A stretch of DNA of 64,000 bases from Lapidilactobacillus achengensis (GTDB lineage Bacteria; Bacillota; Bacilli; Lactobacillales; Lactobacillaceae). Below, in pieces: positions 1-7,116 of this stretch; position 1 is the stretch's first letter, and every line of letters begins with the position of its first letter. Location: positions 1-64,000 of the forward strand of contig NZ_RHOV01000008.1 of assembly GCF_003946655.1 (NCBI RefSeq), given 5' to 3'. Position numbers and translations under genes: made by a program. The notes under the pieces are model-generated. The model had not been told where the DNA came from. It saw only the letters and a list, made by a program, of their open reading frames with translations, and ran no database searches.

Positions 1-105
1 GGCACCCAAAGATGGATAGCCCAATTTTCGGACTACCGCACTCCATGACTGATGATACTGGTAAAAGAGCTCAATGGCTCGTTGCTTGTCTTCTCTTGAA
101 TACAT
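1..105 (-). mobile_element. IS3-like transposase OrfA, N-terminal fragment running off the window
   Basis: Reading the minus strand from the ATG at 105 gives 35 open codons starting MYSREDKQRAIELF and continuing off the left edge. The pattern (short basic start, charged helix, then a W-S-A-V-V-R-K-L-G-Y-P stretch) is that of the N-terminal helix-turn-helix of IS3-family OrfA proteins, which bind the element ends. A TATAAT-like box lies just upstream (about 113-118 on the minus strand), and I see no good ribosome binding site. The outer end of the element probably lies between 110 and 150, where a GGACAAAATCCTGGACTTCG-like sequence could be its terminal inverted repeat. Family assignment is by recognition only, and the rest of the element is outside the window. 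Confidence 0.6.
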
Positions 106-187
106 AATGGTATTATACCCGAAGTCCAGGATTTTGTCCGCACGCCCAACACAGCAATAAACCGTTTTTTCTTGAGGAGGAGCTATT

Positions 188-1246
188 TTGTTTAAGAAAG
201 TTTTGCGTTTTGCGGGCGTTTTGGGTTTGGGCTTGGCATTGACTGCCTGCGCATCTGACACCAGCACCACTGGTTCGAAGTCTGGTGCGGATTCCGGCGC
301 GTCAAAGAGTATCGACAAATTGTCGATCGGATTTGTCCCATCCCGAGATCCGGAAGAGATCGTTTCCGCGACGAAGCCGTTGAAGGATCTTTTGAAGAAA
401 GAAATGAAAAAGCAAGGCTATTCGATCAAAGACGTGGATATTTCTGTGGGGACCAGCTATGAAGCTGTTGGCGAATCCCTGTCATCAGGCACTTTAGATG
501 TGGGCTTCATTCCTGGTGGGACTTATGTTTTATACGATGATGGCGCCGAAGTGCTCCTGGCGGCGACACGGGCAGGCTTGTCTAACGACAGCGAAGATCC
601 GGTTAAATGGAACGAAAATAAACCGACGAAGAAGACCGACAAACAGGCTGCTTCTTACCGGTCATTGCTGATTGCCGGACCTTCGGCGAAGGGCCAAGCC
701 TTAGGCAAGAAAATCAATTCCGGCGAGAAATTGACTTGGGATGATTTGAACAGCGCTTCTTGGAGCGTGATGAGTTCCTCTTCATCAGCAGGTTACATCT
801 ACCCAAGTCTCTGGCTGAAAGATCATTACAAGAAGAACATTTCTGATTTGAAACACATCGTCCAAGCTGATTCATACGGCAGCTCCATGGCGCGTTTGGC
901 AGCGGGTCAAGCCGATATCATGGTTGCGTTCGCCGATGCGCGGATGGATTACGAAAAACAATGGCAGAAAGAATACGGTCGCAAAGCCAGCATCTGGGAT
1001 GAAACCAATGTTTTGGGTGTGACGCCACCAATTTATAATGACACGATCTCAGTCAGCAAGAATTCTAAGATCATGAACGCTGGTTTGAAGAAGGCCTTGT
1101 CACAAGCCTTTATCAACATTGGCAAGTCAGAAGAAGGCAAGAAAGTGATCGCGATCTATGCCCACGAAGGCTACAAGAAGGCAACCTCCGCTGATTACGA
1201 TAATGCGCGTGAAGCCCAGAAGTTAGTCAAAGCCGCGGCTAAATAG
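188..1246 (+). CDS. phnD: Phosphonate-type ABC transporter substrate-binding lipoprotein
   Basis: This 352-residue protein captures the substrate of a PhnDCE-type importer. It starts at a TTG preceded by TTGAGGAGGAGCT, a strong ribosome binding site. The N-terminus has two lysines, a hydrophobic stretch and a lipobox ending L-T-A-C-A at about residue 21, so it should be lipid-anchored on the outer face of the membrane. The mature protein has the PhnD/periplasmic-binding fold signs, including the early I-G-F-V-P-S-R-D-P segment and the D-V-G-F-I-P-G motif. It heads a phnD-C-E-E set in one direction. No C-P lyase genes are nearby, so the substrate may be a phosphonate, phosphite or another small oxyanion; that cannot be settled here. 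Confidence 0.88.
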   Translation: MFKKVLRFAGVLGLGLALTACASDTSTTGSKSGADSGASKSIDKLSIGFVPSRDPEEIVSATKPLKDLLKKEMKKQGYSIKDVDISVGTSYEAVGESLSSGTLDVGFIPGGTYVLYDDGAEVLLAATRAGLSNDSEDPVKWNENKPTKKTDKQAASYRSLLIAGPSAKGQALGKKINSGEKLTWDDLNSASWSVMSSSSSAGYIYPSLWLKDHYKKNISDLKHIVQADSYGSSMARLAAGQADIMVAFADARMDYEKQWQKEYGRKASIWDETNVLGVTPPIYNDTISVSKNSKIMNAGLKKALSQAFINIGKSEEGKKVIAIYAHEGYKKATSADYDNAREAQKLVKAAAK

Positions 1247-1323
1247 CCAAATAAGCGTGCAAGTTACGTCTGATGTTTTGGCTTGAAAGTTTTTTAAAAT
1301 CAAGATCAAGAGCCTGATCAAAG

Positions 1324-1379
1324 AAGTGAGACCCTTGTTGGCCAGCAACGTGTTGGTGCGACCTTGCGTCTCACTTTTT
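1324..1379 (+). terminator. Hairpin with short T-run between phnD and phnC
   Basis: A nine-base perfect stem, AAGTGAGAC at 1324-1332 with GTCTCACTT at 1368-1376, ends in TTTTTG. It lies in the 200-base gap between phnD and phnC. A partial terminator here would give more binding protein than membrane parts, a common design in ABC operons. Alternatively it is an mRNA-stabilising hairpin. Confidence 0.6.
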
Positions 1380-1446
1380 GCCGAATCAGCGCGGTTGTTA
1401 CATGAGCGCGCTAGTCGATCAGGGCGAAAATTGAGAGGAACAGAAA

Positions 1447-2244
1447 ATGATCAAATTTGAGAATGTATCAAAAATCTATCCCAACGGTCACGTCGGTCTA
1501 AAAAATGTCGACCTGCAAATCGAACAAGGCGAATTTGTGGCGATCATCGGTCTTTCCGGTGCGGGGAAATCAACCTTGTTACGCTGCGTCAACAAAATGC
1601 ATGACATCAGTTCGGGGAAATTGACTGTCAATGGTGTTAATGTGACCCAGCTGAAGGGTAAGGAGATCCGGCGTTTCCGCAGTAAGATCGGGATGATTTT
1701 TCAATCCTTTAATTTGATCACGCGGACGACTGTTTTGGGCAATGTTTTGGTCAGTTTGGTGCCTGAGCTTTCTTGGTGGCGGCGTTTGTTAGGCGTTTAT
1801 CCGGCCACAGCGAAGATCGCCGGCTTGAAGGCGTTGGATAACGTGGGTATCTTGGATAAGGCTTATACCCGGGTGGACCAGCTTTCCGGCGGTCAACAAC
1901 AGCGGGTGGCATTAGCACGGACACTGGTTGGCGATCCGGACATTATTTTAGCGGATGAGCCCGTGGCCGCCTTGGATCCGGTCACGGCGAAAATCGTGAT
2001 GGATGATTTCCAACGGATCAATCGTGAAATGAATATTTCGATTCTCTTGAATATCCACCATGTTGATCTGGCGGTGGCTTACGCCGATCGCATCGTCGGG
2101 ATCCGCCAAGGGGAGATTGTTTTCGATGGACCGACCAGCGCGGTCACACAAGAGATCATCGATGAGATCTATCAGGGCCACGGCTCTAGTTCGATCAAGG
2201 GGTCACTGGAACCAGTGGCGGCGGAGGTAGTCGTCGATGCGTAA
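1447..2244 (+). CDS. phnC: Phosphonate-type ABC transporter ATP-binding protein
   Basis: This 265-residue ATPase powers the PhnDCE importer from the cytoplasmic side. It has a Walker A motif G-L-S-G-A-G-K-S-T near residue 37, a Q-loop (M-I-F-Q-S-F-N), the ABC signature L-S-G-G-Q-Q-Q-R, and a Walker B ending I-L-A-D-E-P. The insert between Q-loop and signature (S-W-W-R-R-L-L-G-V-Y-P region) is typical of PhnC. A GAGAGGAA ribosome binding site precedes the ATG. Its end overlaps the next gene by eight bases, which suggests translational coupling. Length is normal for the family. Confidence 0.92.
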   Translation: MIKFENVSKIYPNGHVGLKNVDLQIEQGEFVAIIGLSGAGKSTLLRCVNKMHDISSGKLTVNGVNVTQLKGKEIRRFRSKIGMIFQSFNLITRTTVLGNVLVSLVPELSWWRRLLGVYPATAKIAGLKALDNVGILDKAYTRVDQLSGGQQQRVALARTLVGDPDIILADEPVAALDPVTAKIVMDDFQRINREMNISILLNIHHVDLAVAYADRIVGIRQGEIVFDGPTSAVTQEIIDEIYQGHGSSSIKGSLEPVAAEVVVDA

Positions 2245-3037
2245 ACGAACCTTAACGCTGCCCAATGGGAAAGTGGTCACGGAACAACGCTCCAAAGTGC
2301 CGTTGATCTGCGCGATCCTGTTGGTCTTTATCATTGTGGCGATGCGGGTCACTCACTTCAGTTTCCGCACCTTGGCCACTAACGGTCATCAATTCTTCGT
2401 GATCCTGGGGGCGATGTTTCCACCCCACTTGGATTTCTTGAATCGAGTCTGGCAACCGCTGTTTGACACCATCAAAATGTCCTTCCTTGGGTCCTTGCTG
2501 GGCGCGCTGGTGGCCGTTCCTTTGGCGGTGTTATCGGCGACGAATATCGTCAAATCAAAATTACTTTCCGGCTTTTTTAAGTTGGTCCTCAGTATTATGC
2601 GGACCTTGCCCACGATCGTGATGGCTTTGATCGCCACGTTTATTTTCGGCTTAGGGACAATGGCAGGAACGCTGGCGATCTTTATCTTCACCGTATCTTA
2701 TGTGGGCAAACTGACTTATGAGCAGATCGAATCCTTGGATATGGGGACTTTTGAAGCTTTGGAGTCCTTGGGGCTGACCCGGTTACAGGCCTTTCGTTAT
2801 GGCATCGTACCGCAGATCTTGCCAACTTATTTGTCCACCTCACTGTTCAGTTTCGAAGGCAATCTGCGCTATGCGGCGATCTTAGGTTACGTTGGCGCCG
2901 GCGGCTTGGGGATCATTCTCAATGAGCAGTTAGGCTGGCGTGATTATGGCAACGTCGGGATGATTTTGACGGTGCTGATCGTCACTGTGGGCTTGATTGA
3001 ATTGATCAGTCAAACCGCGCGGCAGAAATTGCAGTAG
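2237..3037 (+). CDS. phnE: Phosphonate-type ABC transporter permease (first PhnE)
   Basis: This 266-residue integral membrane protein is one half of the importer channel. After a basic cytoplasmic start it has about six hydrophobic segments. The EAA-type coupling loop is visible at E-A-L-E-S-L-G-L-T-R, followed by G-I-V-P-Q-I-L-P, the sequence that docks on PhnC. The start ATG lies inside the end of phnC. A second, different PhnE follows after 13 bases, so the channel is probably a heterodimer rather than a homodimer. Confidence 0.9.
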   Translation: MRKRTLTLPNGKVVTEQRSKVPLICAILLVFIIVAMRVTHFSFRTLATNGHQFFVILGAMFPPHLDFLNRVWQPLFDTIKMSFLGSLLGALVAVPLAVLSATNIVKSKLLSGFFKLVLSIMRTLPTIVMALIATFIFGLGTMAGTLAIFIFTVSYVGKLTYEQIESLDMGTFEALESLGLTRLQAFRYGIVPQILPTYLSTSLFSFEGNLRYAAILGYVGAGGLGIILNEQLGWRDYGNVGMILTVLIVTVGLIELISQTARQKLQ

Positions 3038-3050
3038 GAGGGACAAGCGC

Positions 3051-3860
3051 ATGAGTGAAATGATCGAATTAAAATTAAATGAGCAGCCTTCCAAAAAACG
3101 GCAGTATCTGCTTTTAGGGGGCATCATCCTGGCGATGTTGCTCTGGTCGCTGACGGCGATCACGTTTTCGGCGCCAGATGACGGCGGCGCTAAGATCGCT
3201 GGTAATATCATCAAGGGGATCCTGAGTCCGGACATGCAATTGCTCTGGAATTTCACCAGCCAAGGTGTTTTCTATTTATTGTTTGAAACGATTTGTATCG
3301 CCTTTTTAGGGACGATCTTCGGGGCAATCCTTTCGATCCCCTTCGCCTTTTTGATGGCGCCTAGTGTGGTGCCGAAGCCGGTCTACTTGATCACTCGCTT
3401 TTTGGTGGTGGTGATCCGGACGATCCCTTCATTGGTCTATGGCTTGATGTTTGTCCGTGTTTCCGGCCCGGGACCATTTGCAGGGGTGTTGACCATGTCG
3501 CTGACCTCGATCGGCATGGTTTCCAAGTTGTATGTGGATGTGATCGAGGATATCGATCGAGGCATTCTTGAGGCGATGGACGCCATGGGTTGCACGACTT
3601 TTGAGAAAATTCGCTTTGGCATCATTCCGCAACTGATCGCCAATTTCAGCTCGATCACGATTTATCGGTTCGACATGAATCTTCGAGACGCGACGATTTT
3701 GGGCCTGGTGGGCGCCGGCGGGATCGGGTCGCCGCTGATTTTTGCAATGAATTCCTATCGTTGGCACCAAGTCGGCTCGATCTTGATCGGTCTAGTCGTC
3801 TTGATCTTGATCGTTGAGGCCATCTCCAATAAGTTGCGAGCGAAATTAGTTAATGGCTAG
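3051..3860 (+). CDS. phnE: Phosphonate-type ABC transporter permease (second PhnE)
   Basis: This 269-residue permease is the partner of the preceding PhnE. It has a charged N-terminus (E-L-K-L-N-E-Q-P-S-K-K-R), about six membrane segments, and the coupling loop E-A-M-D-A-M-G-C-T-T followed by G-I-I-P-Q-L. A GGAGGGACAAGC ribosome binding site precedes the ATG. It is the last gene of the set; a strong terminator follows within 50 bases. Paired PhnE proteins are common in Firmicutes versions of this transporter. Confidence 0.9.
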   Translation: MSEMIELKLNEQPSKKRQYLLLGGIILAMLLWSLTAITFSAPDDGGAKIAGNIIKGILSPDMQLLWNFTSQGVFYLLFETICIAFLGTIFGAILSIPFAFLMAPSVVPKPVYLITRFLVVVIRTIPSLVYGLMFVRVSGPGPFAGVLTMSLTSIGMVSKLYVDVIEDIDRGILEAMDAMGCTTFEKIRFGIIPQLIANFSSITIYRFDMNLRDATILGLVGAGGIGSPLIFAMNSYRWHQVGSILIGLVVLILIVEAISNKLRAKLVNG

Positions 3861-3904
3861 GATTGTTTGTCAAAAGCCACGCCACGCTTGAACGCAGCAA
3901 AAAA

Positions 3905-3940
3905 AGGCAAGTCCATTTTTATTCTGGACTTGCCTTTTTG
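3905..3940 (+). terminator. Intrinsic terminator of the phn operon
   Basis: A perfect 12-base stem, AAGGCAAGTCCA at 3905-3916 with TGGACTTGCCTT at 3926-3937, is preceded by A's and followed by T's. It can end transcription from both sides and also serves the convergent small gene at 3971-4207. Confidence 0.9.
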
Positions 3941-3970
3941 GTCCAACCGATTAGACCTGATAGTTCGCGG

Positions 3971-4207
3971 TTAGCCTAAATACTTACCAACGACCTGTAA
4001 TTTGGGGAGGACTGTTTTCAAATGGGGCGCGTGGGTGATGGCCTCACTGAGATCTTGACCGGCCACATTGCCGTGGTGGTTGGGACCAGCCCAAGCCGCC
4101 ATCGGTGTCAGGTCATAAACCAAGCCGTCGATCGCCGCGTATTTCTCTGGGCGGATCACGCCGTTGTATTCCGCTAATTCCGCTTTCGTAAAGGTGCGTT
4201 CTGTCAT
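3971..4207 (-). CDS. Small cytochrome b5-like domain protein
   Basis: This 78-residue soluble protein starts at the ATG at 4207, which follows AAGGAGTG. The frame stays open further upstream, but that stretch runs into repeat A1, so this start is preferred. It matches the small stand-alone cytochrome b5-like domains of lactic acid bacteria: F-T-K-A-E-L-A near the start, then Y-D-L-T-P, then an H-H-G-N-V-A-G-Q-D-L segment and a late T-H-A-P-H. Classical b5 uses an H-P-G-G haem ligand; here the equivalent region is G-P-N-H-H-G-N, so haem binding is likely but unproven. Its redox partner is unknown. Confidence 0.75.
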   Translation of the reverse strand: MTERTFTKAELAEYNGVIRPEKYAAIDGLVYDLTPMAAWAGPNHHGNVAGQDLSEAITHAPHLKTVLPKLQVVGKYLG

Positions 4208-4332
4208 GTTGGCACACTCCTTATCAATATTGTTCACTTTCATTATATAAGTCCGCCTGCTCATTGTAAAAAGAAAGCGCTTGTTGCCTTTTGAAAAATC
4301 GAGTCGTTTGGCCGCGGCTTGCGCTGCGCGTG

Positions 4333-4660
4333 GCATTGGTGGTTGGCAGATGTGGTGGGGCTCCAGGTCGGGCTGGGGGTGGTGGAAACGTGTTCCACGC
4401 AATTGCTTTCTGCGCCGATACGCAATTTCACTGGATTGATTGCATCAATCCAGCAAAATCGCTAGTCGTGCTCAAAAGCAAACCATTGCGTTCCACACTC
4501 TGTTTCGAACGCGGCGGGCGTCACTTTGCGCTTTTCGGAAGTGCACCGAAAATCTCAAAGCTGAGCCTTATTCTAGGCGGCAAAGCCGCCAAGAATAATA
4601 TCGCGGCTGACTCACCCCCAGCCCGACCTTCCGCCGGACAAGTAAACTGCCCACCAACGC
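4333..4660 (+). repeat. Family A intergenic repeat, copy A1 (with about 122 bp insertion)
   Basis: The outer arm GCATTGGTGG (4333-4342) pairs with CCACCAACGC (4651-4660); a second long stem pairs AGGTCGGGCTGGGGGTG with CACCCCCAGCCCGACCT (ending about 4629). Inside are two hairpins, one around CTTTTCGG...CCGAAAA and one pairing TTATTCTAGGCGGC with GCCGCCAAGAATAA. Compared with copies A2-A4, about 4386-4507 is extra and contains its own hairpin (CTGGATTGAT, tgc, ATCAATCCAG at 4431-4453). Open reading frames across this region are chance products of the palindrome. Confidence 0.85.
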
Positions 4661-4664
4661 CAGA

Positions 4665-4735
4665 GTGCGGAACACAACGGGTTGACTTCGAGCGTTAACC
4701 TAGCCGGGATTTTGGAGGACTGCAAAGGCAATTTT
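4665..4735 (+). repeat. Family B repeat, left part only
   Basis: This starts GTGCGGAACACAACGGG and reads into TTAACCTAGCCGGGATTTTGGAGG, the 5' half of the B hairpin. The 3' half is missing. It abuts A1 through the CCAGAG link also seen at other A-B junctions. Confidence 0.7.
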
Positions 4736-4832
4736 GATCATATCAGGATGGCAATCAAGTTCATAATCCAGCTCAGCAAAGAGTTTACATTCAAGCAAAT
4801 GGTCGCGGTGCGTTCTGGCGTTCTATAGGTAA

Positions 4833-5191
4833 AGAAAATTAGAAGGTTATGATATTGCCATTAAAGAATCTGCTTGCGCTATGCACGAACAGAATGATTC
4901 CAAAAAAGATGTGTTGGCGGGCTATGATGGTGTTGACATCTGGATAGGCTTAGAACATAATTTCAAACGAATGGTCTTAAATTAAAAGATAGCGTTCGGG
5001 AGAGGATAAATCTAATCTGGATTCTAATGTGGTTGCGCGCAGAGGACGCAAGGGTCAAATTAAACGCCGTAAAAAGCGGTGACCTATTCATTTCCAACAA
5101 TCAGCTGTTTCGCATTGGGCTAAATCAGACTACCGATTTGGTCACAGCGCTTAAGTGGCTCAAGGGACCAACATTTAAGTTAGGAGGATAA
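4833..5191 (+). pseudogene. Possible frameshifted remnant of an unrecognised gene
   Basis: Two open frames read like one broken protein. Frame one runs from 4833 to the stop at 4983-4985 and contains A-M-H-E-Q-N-D-S-K-K-D and Y-D-G-V-D-I-W-I-G-L-E. Frame two takes over at 4961, is open for 76 codons to the stop at 5189-5191, and contains V-R-E-R-I-N-L-I and S-G-D-L-F-I-S-N-N-Q-L-F-R-I-G-L. The shift would fall around 4961-4970. There is no ribosome binding site for an internal start (ATG at 5027 has none in range). The second frame ends inside the ribosome binding region of the NUDIX gene. I do not recognise the family. It could also be chance open frames. Confidence 0.35.
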
Positions 5192-5194
5192 AAA

Positions 5195-5632
5195 ATGCGC
5201 GCACGAGTCATCCTGTATGATGAGAGTACAAATTCAGTCTTGCTAATTGCTCGGAAAAAGGGCGATCAGCAGTACTGGGCAATTCCTGGAGGTGGGGTCA
5301 AAGCGGGGGAAAGCACCACCCAAGCGGCCGTTAGAGAAATTAAAGAGGAATTGGACATCTCAATCGAAGAGACCGCACTTAACTTTCTGTTCACGGCGGC
5401 TGACTTGGCAGAGCCACAGCGGATATACCTTGCTAAAATTAGTAGATCGCGCTATCACTCGCCAATTATTCACGGCGAGGAAAAAGCGCGAATGTCTGCG
5501 GAAAACATCTATTCTCCGGCCTGGCTGATCGTCGACAAGCTTGAAACGATCAAATTACAACCAAGTTCGGTCCAAGCACGTATTTGCCATTACTTTTTCA
5601 ACTTGGATAAGCTGACCACTTATCCCCAATAA
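5195..5632 (+). CDS. NUDIX hydrolase
   Basis: This 145-residue hydrolase cleaves a nucleoside diphosphate linked to some other moiety; the substrate cannot be read from sequence. The NUDIX box is complete: G-G-G-V-K-A-G-E at about residues 30-37, then R-E-I-K-E-E-L-D about seven residues on, giving the metal-binding glutamates. Ribosome binding site AGGAGG lies seven bases before the ATG. The gene stands alone downstream of a probable gene remnant, and its base composition is more AT-rich than its neighbours, which is compatible with acquisition. A single NUDIX domain and normal length suggest a mutator-type or housecleaning enzyme. Confidence 0.82.
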   Translation: MRARVILYDESTNSVLLIARKKGDQQYWAIPGGGVKAGESTTQAAVREIKEELDISIEETALNFLFTAADLAEPQRIYLAKISRSRYHSPIIHGEEKARMSAENIYSPAWLIVDKLETIKLQPSSVQARICHYFFNLDKLTTYPQ

Positions 5633-6036
5633 GCCCCATTGAAAGTAGTAATGACTAAGTTTGATGTAGTATAACACTAAGATTATATTTTGGGGTGCTG
5701 GTGGAAGTTCCGTAAATTTCGATCTCTCACTATTATTAGTTTTGCCCGGGATAAATTCATTCATAATTTATGACGTCATTCTGAACGCGAAAACGCCCCA
5801 GTGGATTTGAGCAGATTACCTTGGTCCTGACTTGATGTGAAAGCAACCGGGACTTGGCAACGTGGGTTTCGGTGATCACCGTTTCGGCAAATTTCAGGAT
5901 CAAGATGGATGCGCGGAGTAATCGGTTCTGGTAGGCGCTGGTCTTTGGTCAGTCATGCTCCCACCAGAAATATCTTTAACAGAAAATCCAGATGATCTCT
6001 CGAAAAAAATCTTTTCCAAGAAATTGAAAATAATTG
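5633..6036. other. Gene-free stretch between the NUDIX gene and the tRNA promoter
   Basis: I see no convincing gene, RNA or repeat here. The open frames on either strand lack ribosome binding sites and resemble no family. It is AT-rich near its start. Confidence 0.5.
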
Positions 6037-6065
6037 TTGACCGCAACCGGTTTATCCCATATAAT
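6037..6065 (+). promoter_or_regulatory. Promoter of the tRNA Glu-Val-Asp cluster
   Basis: TTGACC at 6037-6042 and TATAAT at 6060-6065 are separated by exactly 17 bases. The first tRNA begins 21 bases further on. Confidence 0.88.
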
Positions 6066-6086
6066 TAGTCTTGCTGTTATGTTAAT

Positions 6087-6158
6087 GGCCCCTTGGTCAA
6101 GTGGTTAAGACACCGCCCTTTCACGGCGGTAACATGGGTTCAAATCCCGTAGGGGTCA
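6087..6158 (+). tRNA. tRNA-Glu (anticodon TTC)
   Basis: Acceptor GGCCCCT pairs with AGGGGTC, discriminator A. The anticodon arm CCGCC-CTTTCAC-GGCGG gives TTC. The T arm ATGGG-TTCAAAT-CCCGT is standard. CCA is not encoded. Confidence 0.95.
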
Positions 6159-6160
6159 TT

Positions 6161-6233
6161 GGAGGTTTAGCTCAGCTGGGAGAGCGTCTGCCTTACAAGC
6201 AGAGGGTCACAGGTTCGAGCCCTGTAACCTCCA
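6161..6233 (+). tRNA. tRNA-Val (anticodon TAC)
   Basis: Acceptor GGAGGTT pairs with AACCTCC, discriminator A. The anticodon arm TCTGC-CTTACAA-GCAGA gives TAC. It sits two bases after tRNA-Glu, so the cluster is one transcript. Confidence 0.95.
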
Positions 6234-6243
6234 TTTTTTTATT

Positions 6244-6316
6244 GGTCCCATGGTGTAGGGGTTATCACGCCTGCCTGTCACGCAGGAGATCACCGGTTCA
6301 AATCCGGTTGGGACCG
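6244..6316 (+). tRNA. tRNA-Asp (anticodon GTC)
   Basis: Acceptor GGTCCCA pairs with TGGGACC, discriminator G as usual for Asp. The anticodon arm CCTGC-CTGTCAC-GCAGG gives GTC. It is the third and last tRNA of the cluster. Confidence 0.95.
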
Positions 6317-6335
6317 TTAATTAAAACCGATCCGC

Positions 6336-6372
6336 AAAAAAGTTTGCCGCTGTTTCGTTGGCAAACTTTTTT
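6336..6372 (+). terminator. Terminator of the tRNA cluster
   Basis: AAAAAAGTTTGCC (6336-6348) pairs perfectly with GGCAAACTTTTTT (6360-6372). Confidence 0.92.
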
Positions 6373-6433
6373 CGTACACTCATTTTCTAGGCTTGATCGA
6401 AATCAAACCACAGGACACGCCGGCGCTAGCCGC

Positions 6434-6754
6434 TTAACTGGAACTGGTCATTTTGATCCCGACGATCCCGATCAGCAAAAAGCCGATAAAAAGCCAAGTC
6501 AAGGGACTGATCTGGTCCTTGAACAGGAGCCAACCGATCAGAATCGAACCGATGGCGCCAATTCCGGTCCAGATCGGATAGGCCAAGCTCATCGGCAAGC
6601 GCTTGATCGCCTGCGCCAAAAAGAAAAAGCTGGCGATCATCCCACCAAGGGTCAGCAGACTGAATCCTAGGCGGCTGAAGCCGTGGGATAGTTTCATTGT
6701 GGTGGCCCAACAAATTTCGAAGAGCCCTGCTAAAAGTAAATAAAGCCAAGACAT
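6434..6754 (-). CDS. SMR-family exporter, Gdx/SugE (guanidinium exporter) type
   Basis: This 106-residue membrane protein has four transmembrane helices and would work as a dual-topology dimer. The ATG at 6754 follows CAAGGAGGAAA; the frame is open further upstream but that part is the RNA leader. Residues match the Gdx (SugE) subgroup rather than the EmrE/Qac subgroup: Glu13 for proton and cation binding, Trp16, H-G-F-S-R-L at 24-29, a K-R-L-P turn, and Tyr59 with W-T-G-I-G at 62-66. Gdx proteins export guanidinium in exchange for protons. A riboswitch-like leader with terminator lies directly upstream, which fits control by guanidine. Confidence 0.85.
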   Translation of the reverse strand: MSWLYLLLAGLFEICWATTMKLSHGFSRLGFSLLTLGGMIASFFFLAQAIKRLPMSLAYPIWTGIGAIGSILIGWLLFKDQISPLTWLFIGFLLIGIVGIKMTSSS

Positions 6755-6794
6755 TTTTATTTCCTCCTTGAAGCCCCGTATAACCGTTTTAAAA

Positions 6795-6876
6795 CAAAAA
6801 AAGAGTAGCGATTCCTTCAATGACCTGATGGAATCGGTACTCTTCGCTACCCGGTGGCAGATTGTCTTTTGTTGAT
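6795..6876 (-). promoter_or_regulatory. Riboswitch-like leader with terminator before the Gdx-type exporter
   Basis: On the minus strand the RNA starts near 6876. First comes a small hairpin, CTGCC-ACCG-GGTAG (6860-6847). Then comes a terminator hairpin, GAGTACCGATTCC with GGAATCGCTACTC (6842-6803), followed by seven T's. The loop of the first hairpin (ACC) can pair with GGT in the terminator loop, a kissing contact. The short architecture and the exporter type downstream resemble the guanidine-IV (mepA) class. That class assignment is from memory and needs a covariance search. Confidence 0.6.
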
Positions 6877-6882
6877 CATTGA

Positions 6883-6911
6883 ATTGTAGCAAAGTTGGTC
6901 GGCAGGGTCAA
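6883..6911 (-). promoter_or_regulatory. Promoter of the exporter and its leader
   Basis: On the minus strand, TTGACC (6911-6906) and TACAAT (6888-6883) are 17 bases apart. Transcription would start near 6876, giving a leader of about 120 bases. Confidence 0.8.
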
Positions 6912-7116
6912 GCTTTAGTTTCCGAGATAGGAACCAAAGACTTCGCAAGTTTGCACGTTACAGGCGCCTTTTAGTTTTGCAATTGATTGCCGTCTGATTA
7001 ATTTTTAAGTTTTTTGCAAAAAAAGTTTGATCCGCACTTTCCGCCTGGAAAATGATTATGATAAGGGTTAATGATTTTCATCCGGGGATAAACCCCGGTC
7101 AAGGAGGTAAATTAAC

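Noticed and set aside
4291-4698. Plus-strand open frame of 135 codons
   Set aside because: It lies wholly inside repeat A1 and its partner B fragment; frames open in palindromic GC-rich repeats by chance and there is no ribosome binding site.
6101-6670. 189-codon frame on the plus strand
   Set aside because: It covers the tRNA cluster, its terminator and the antisense of the SMR gene.
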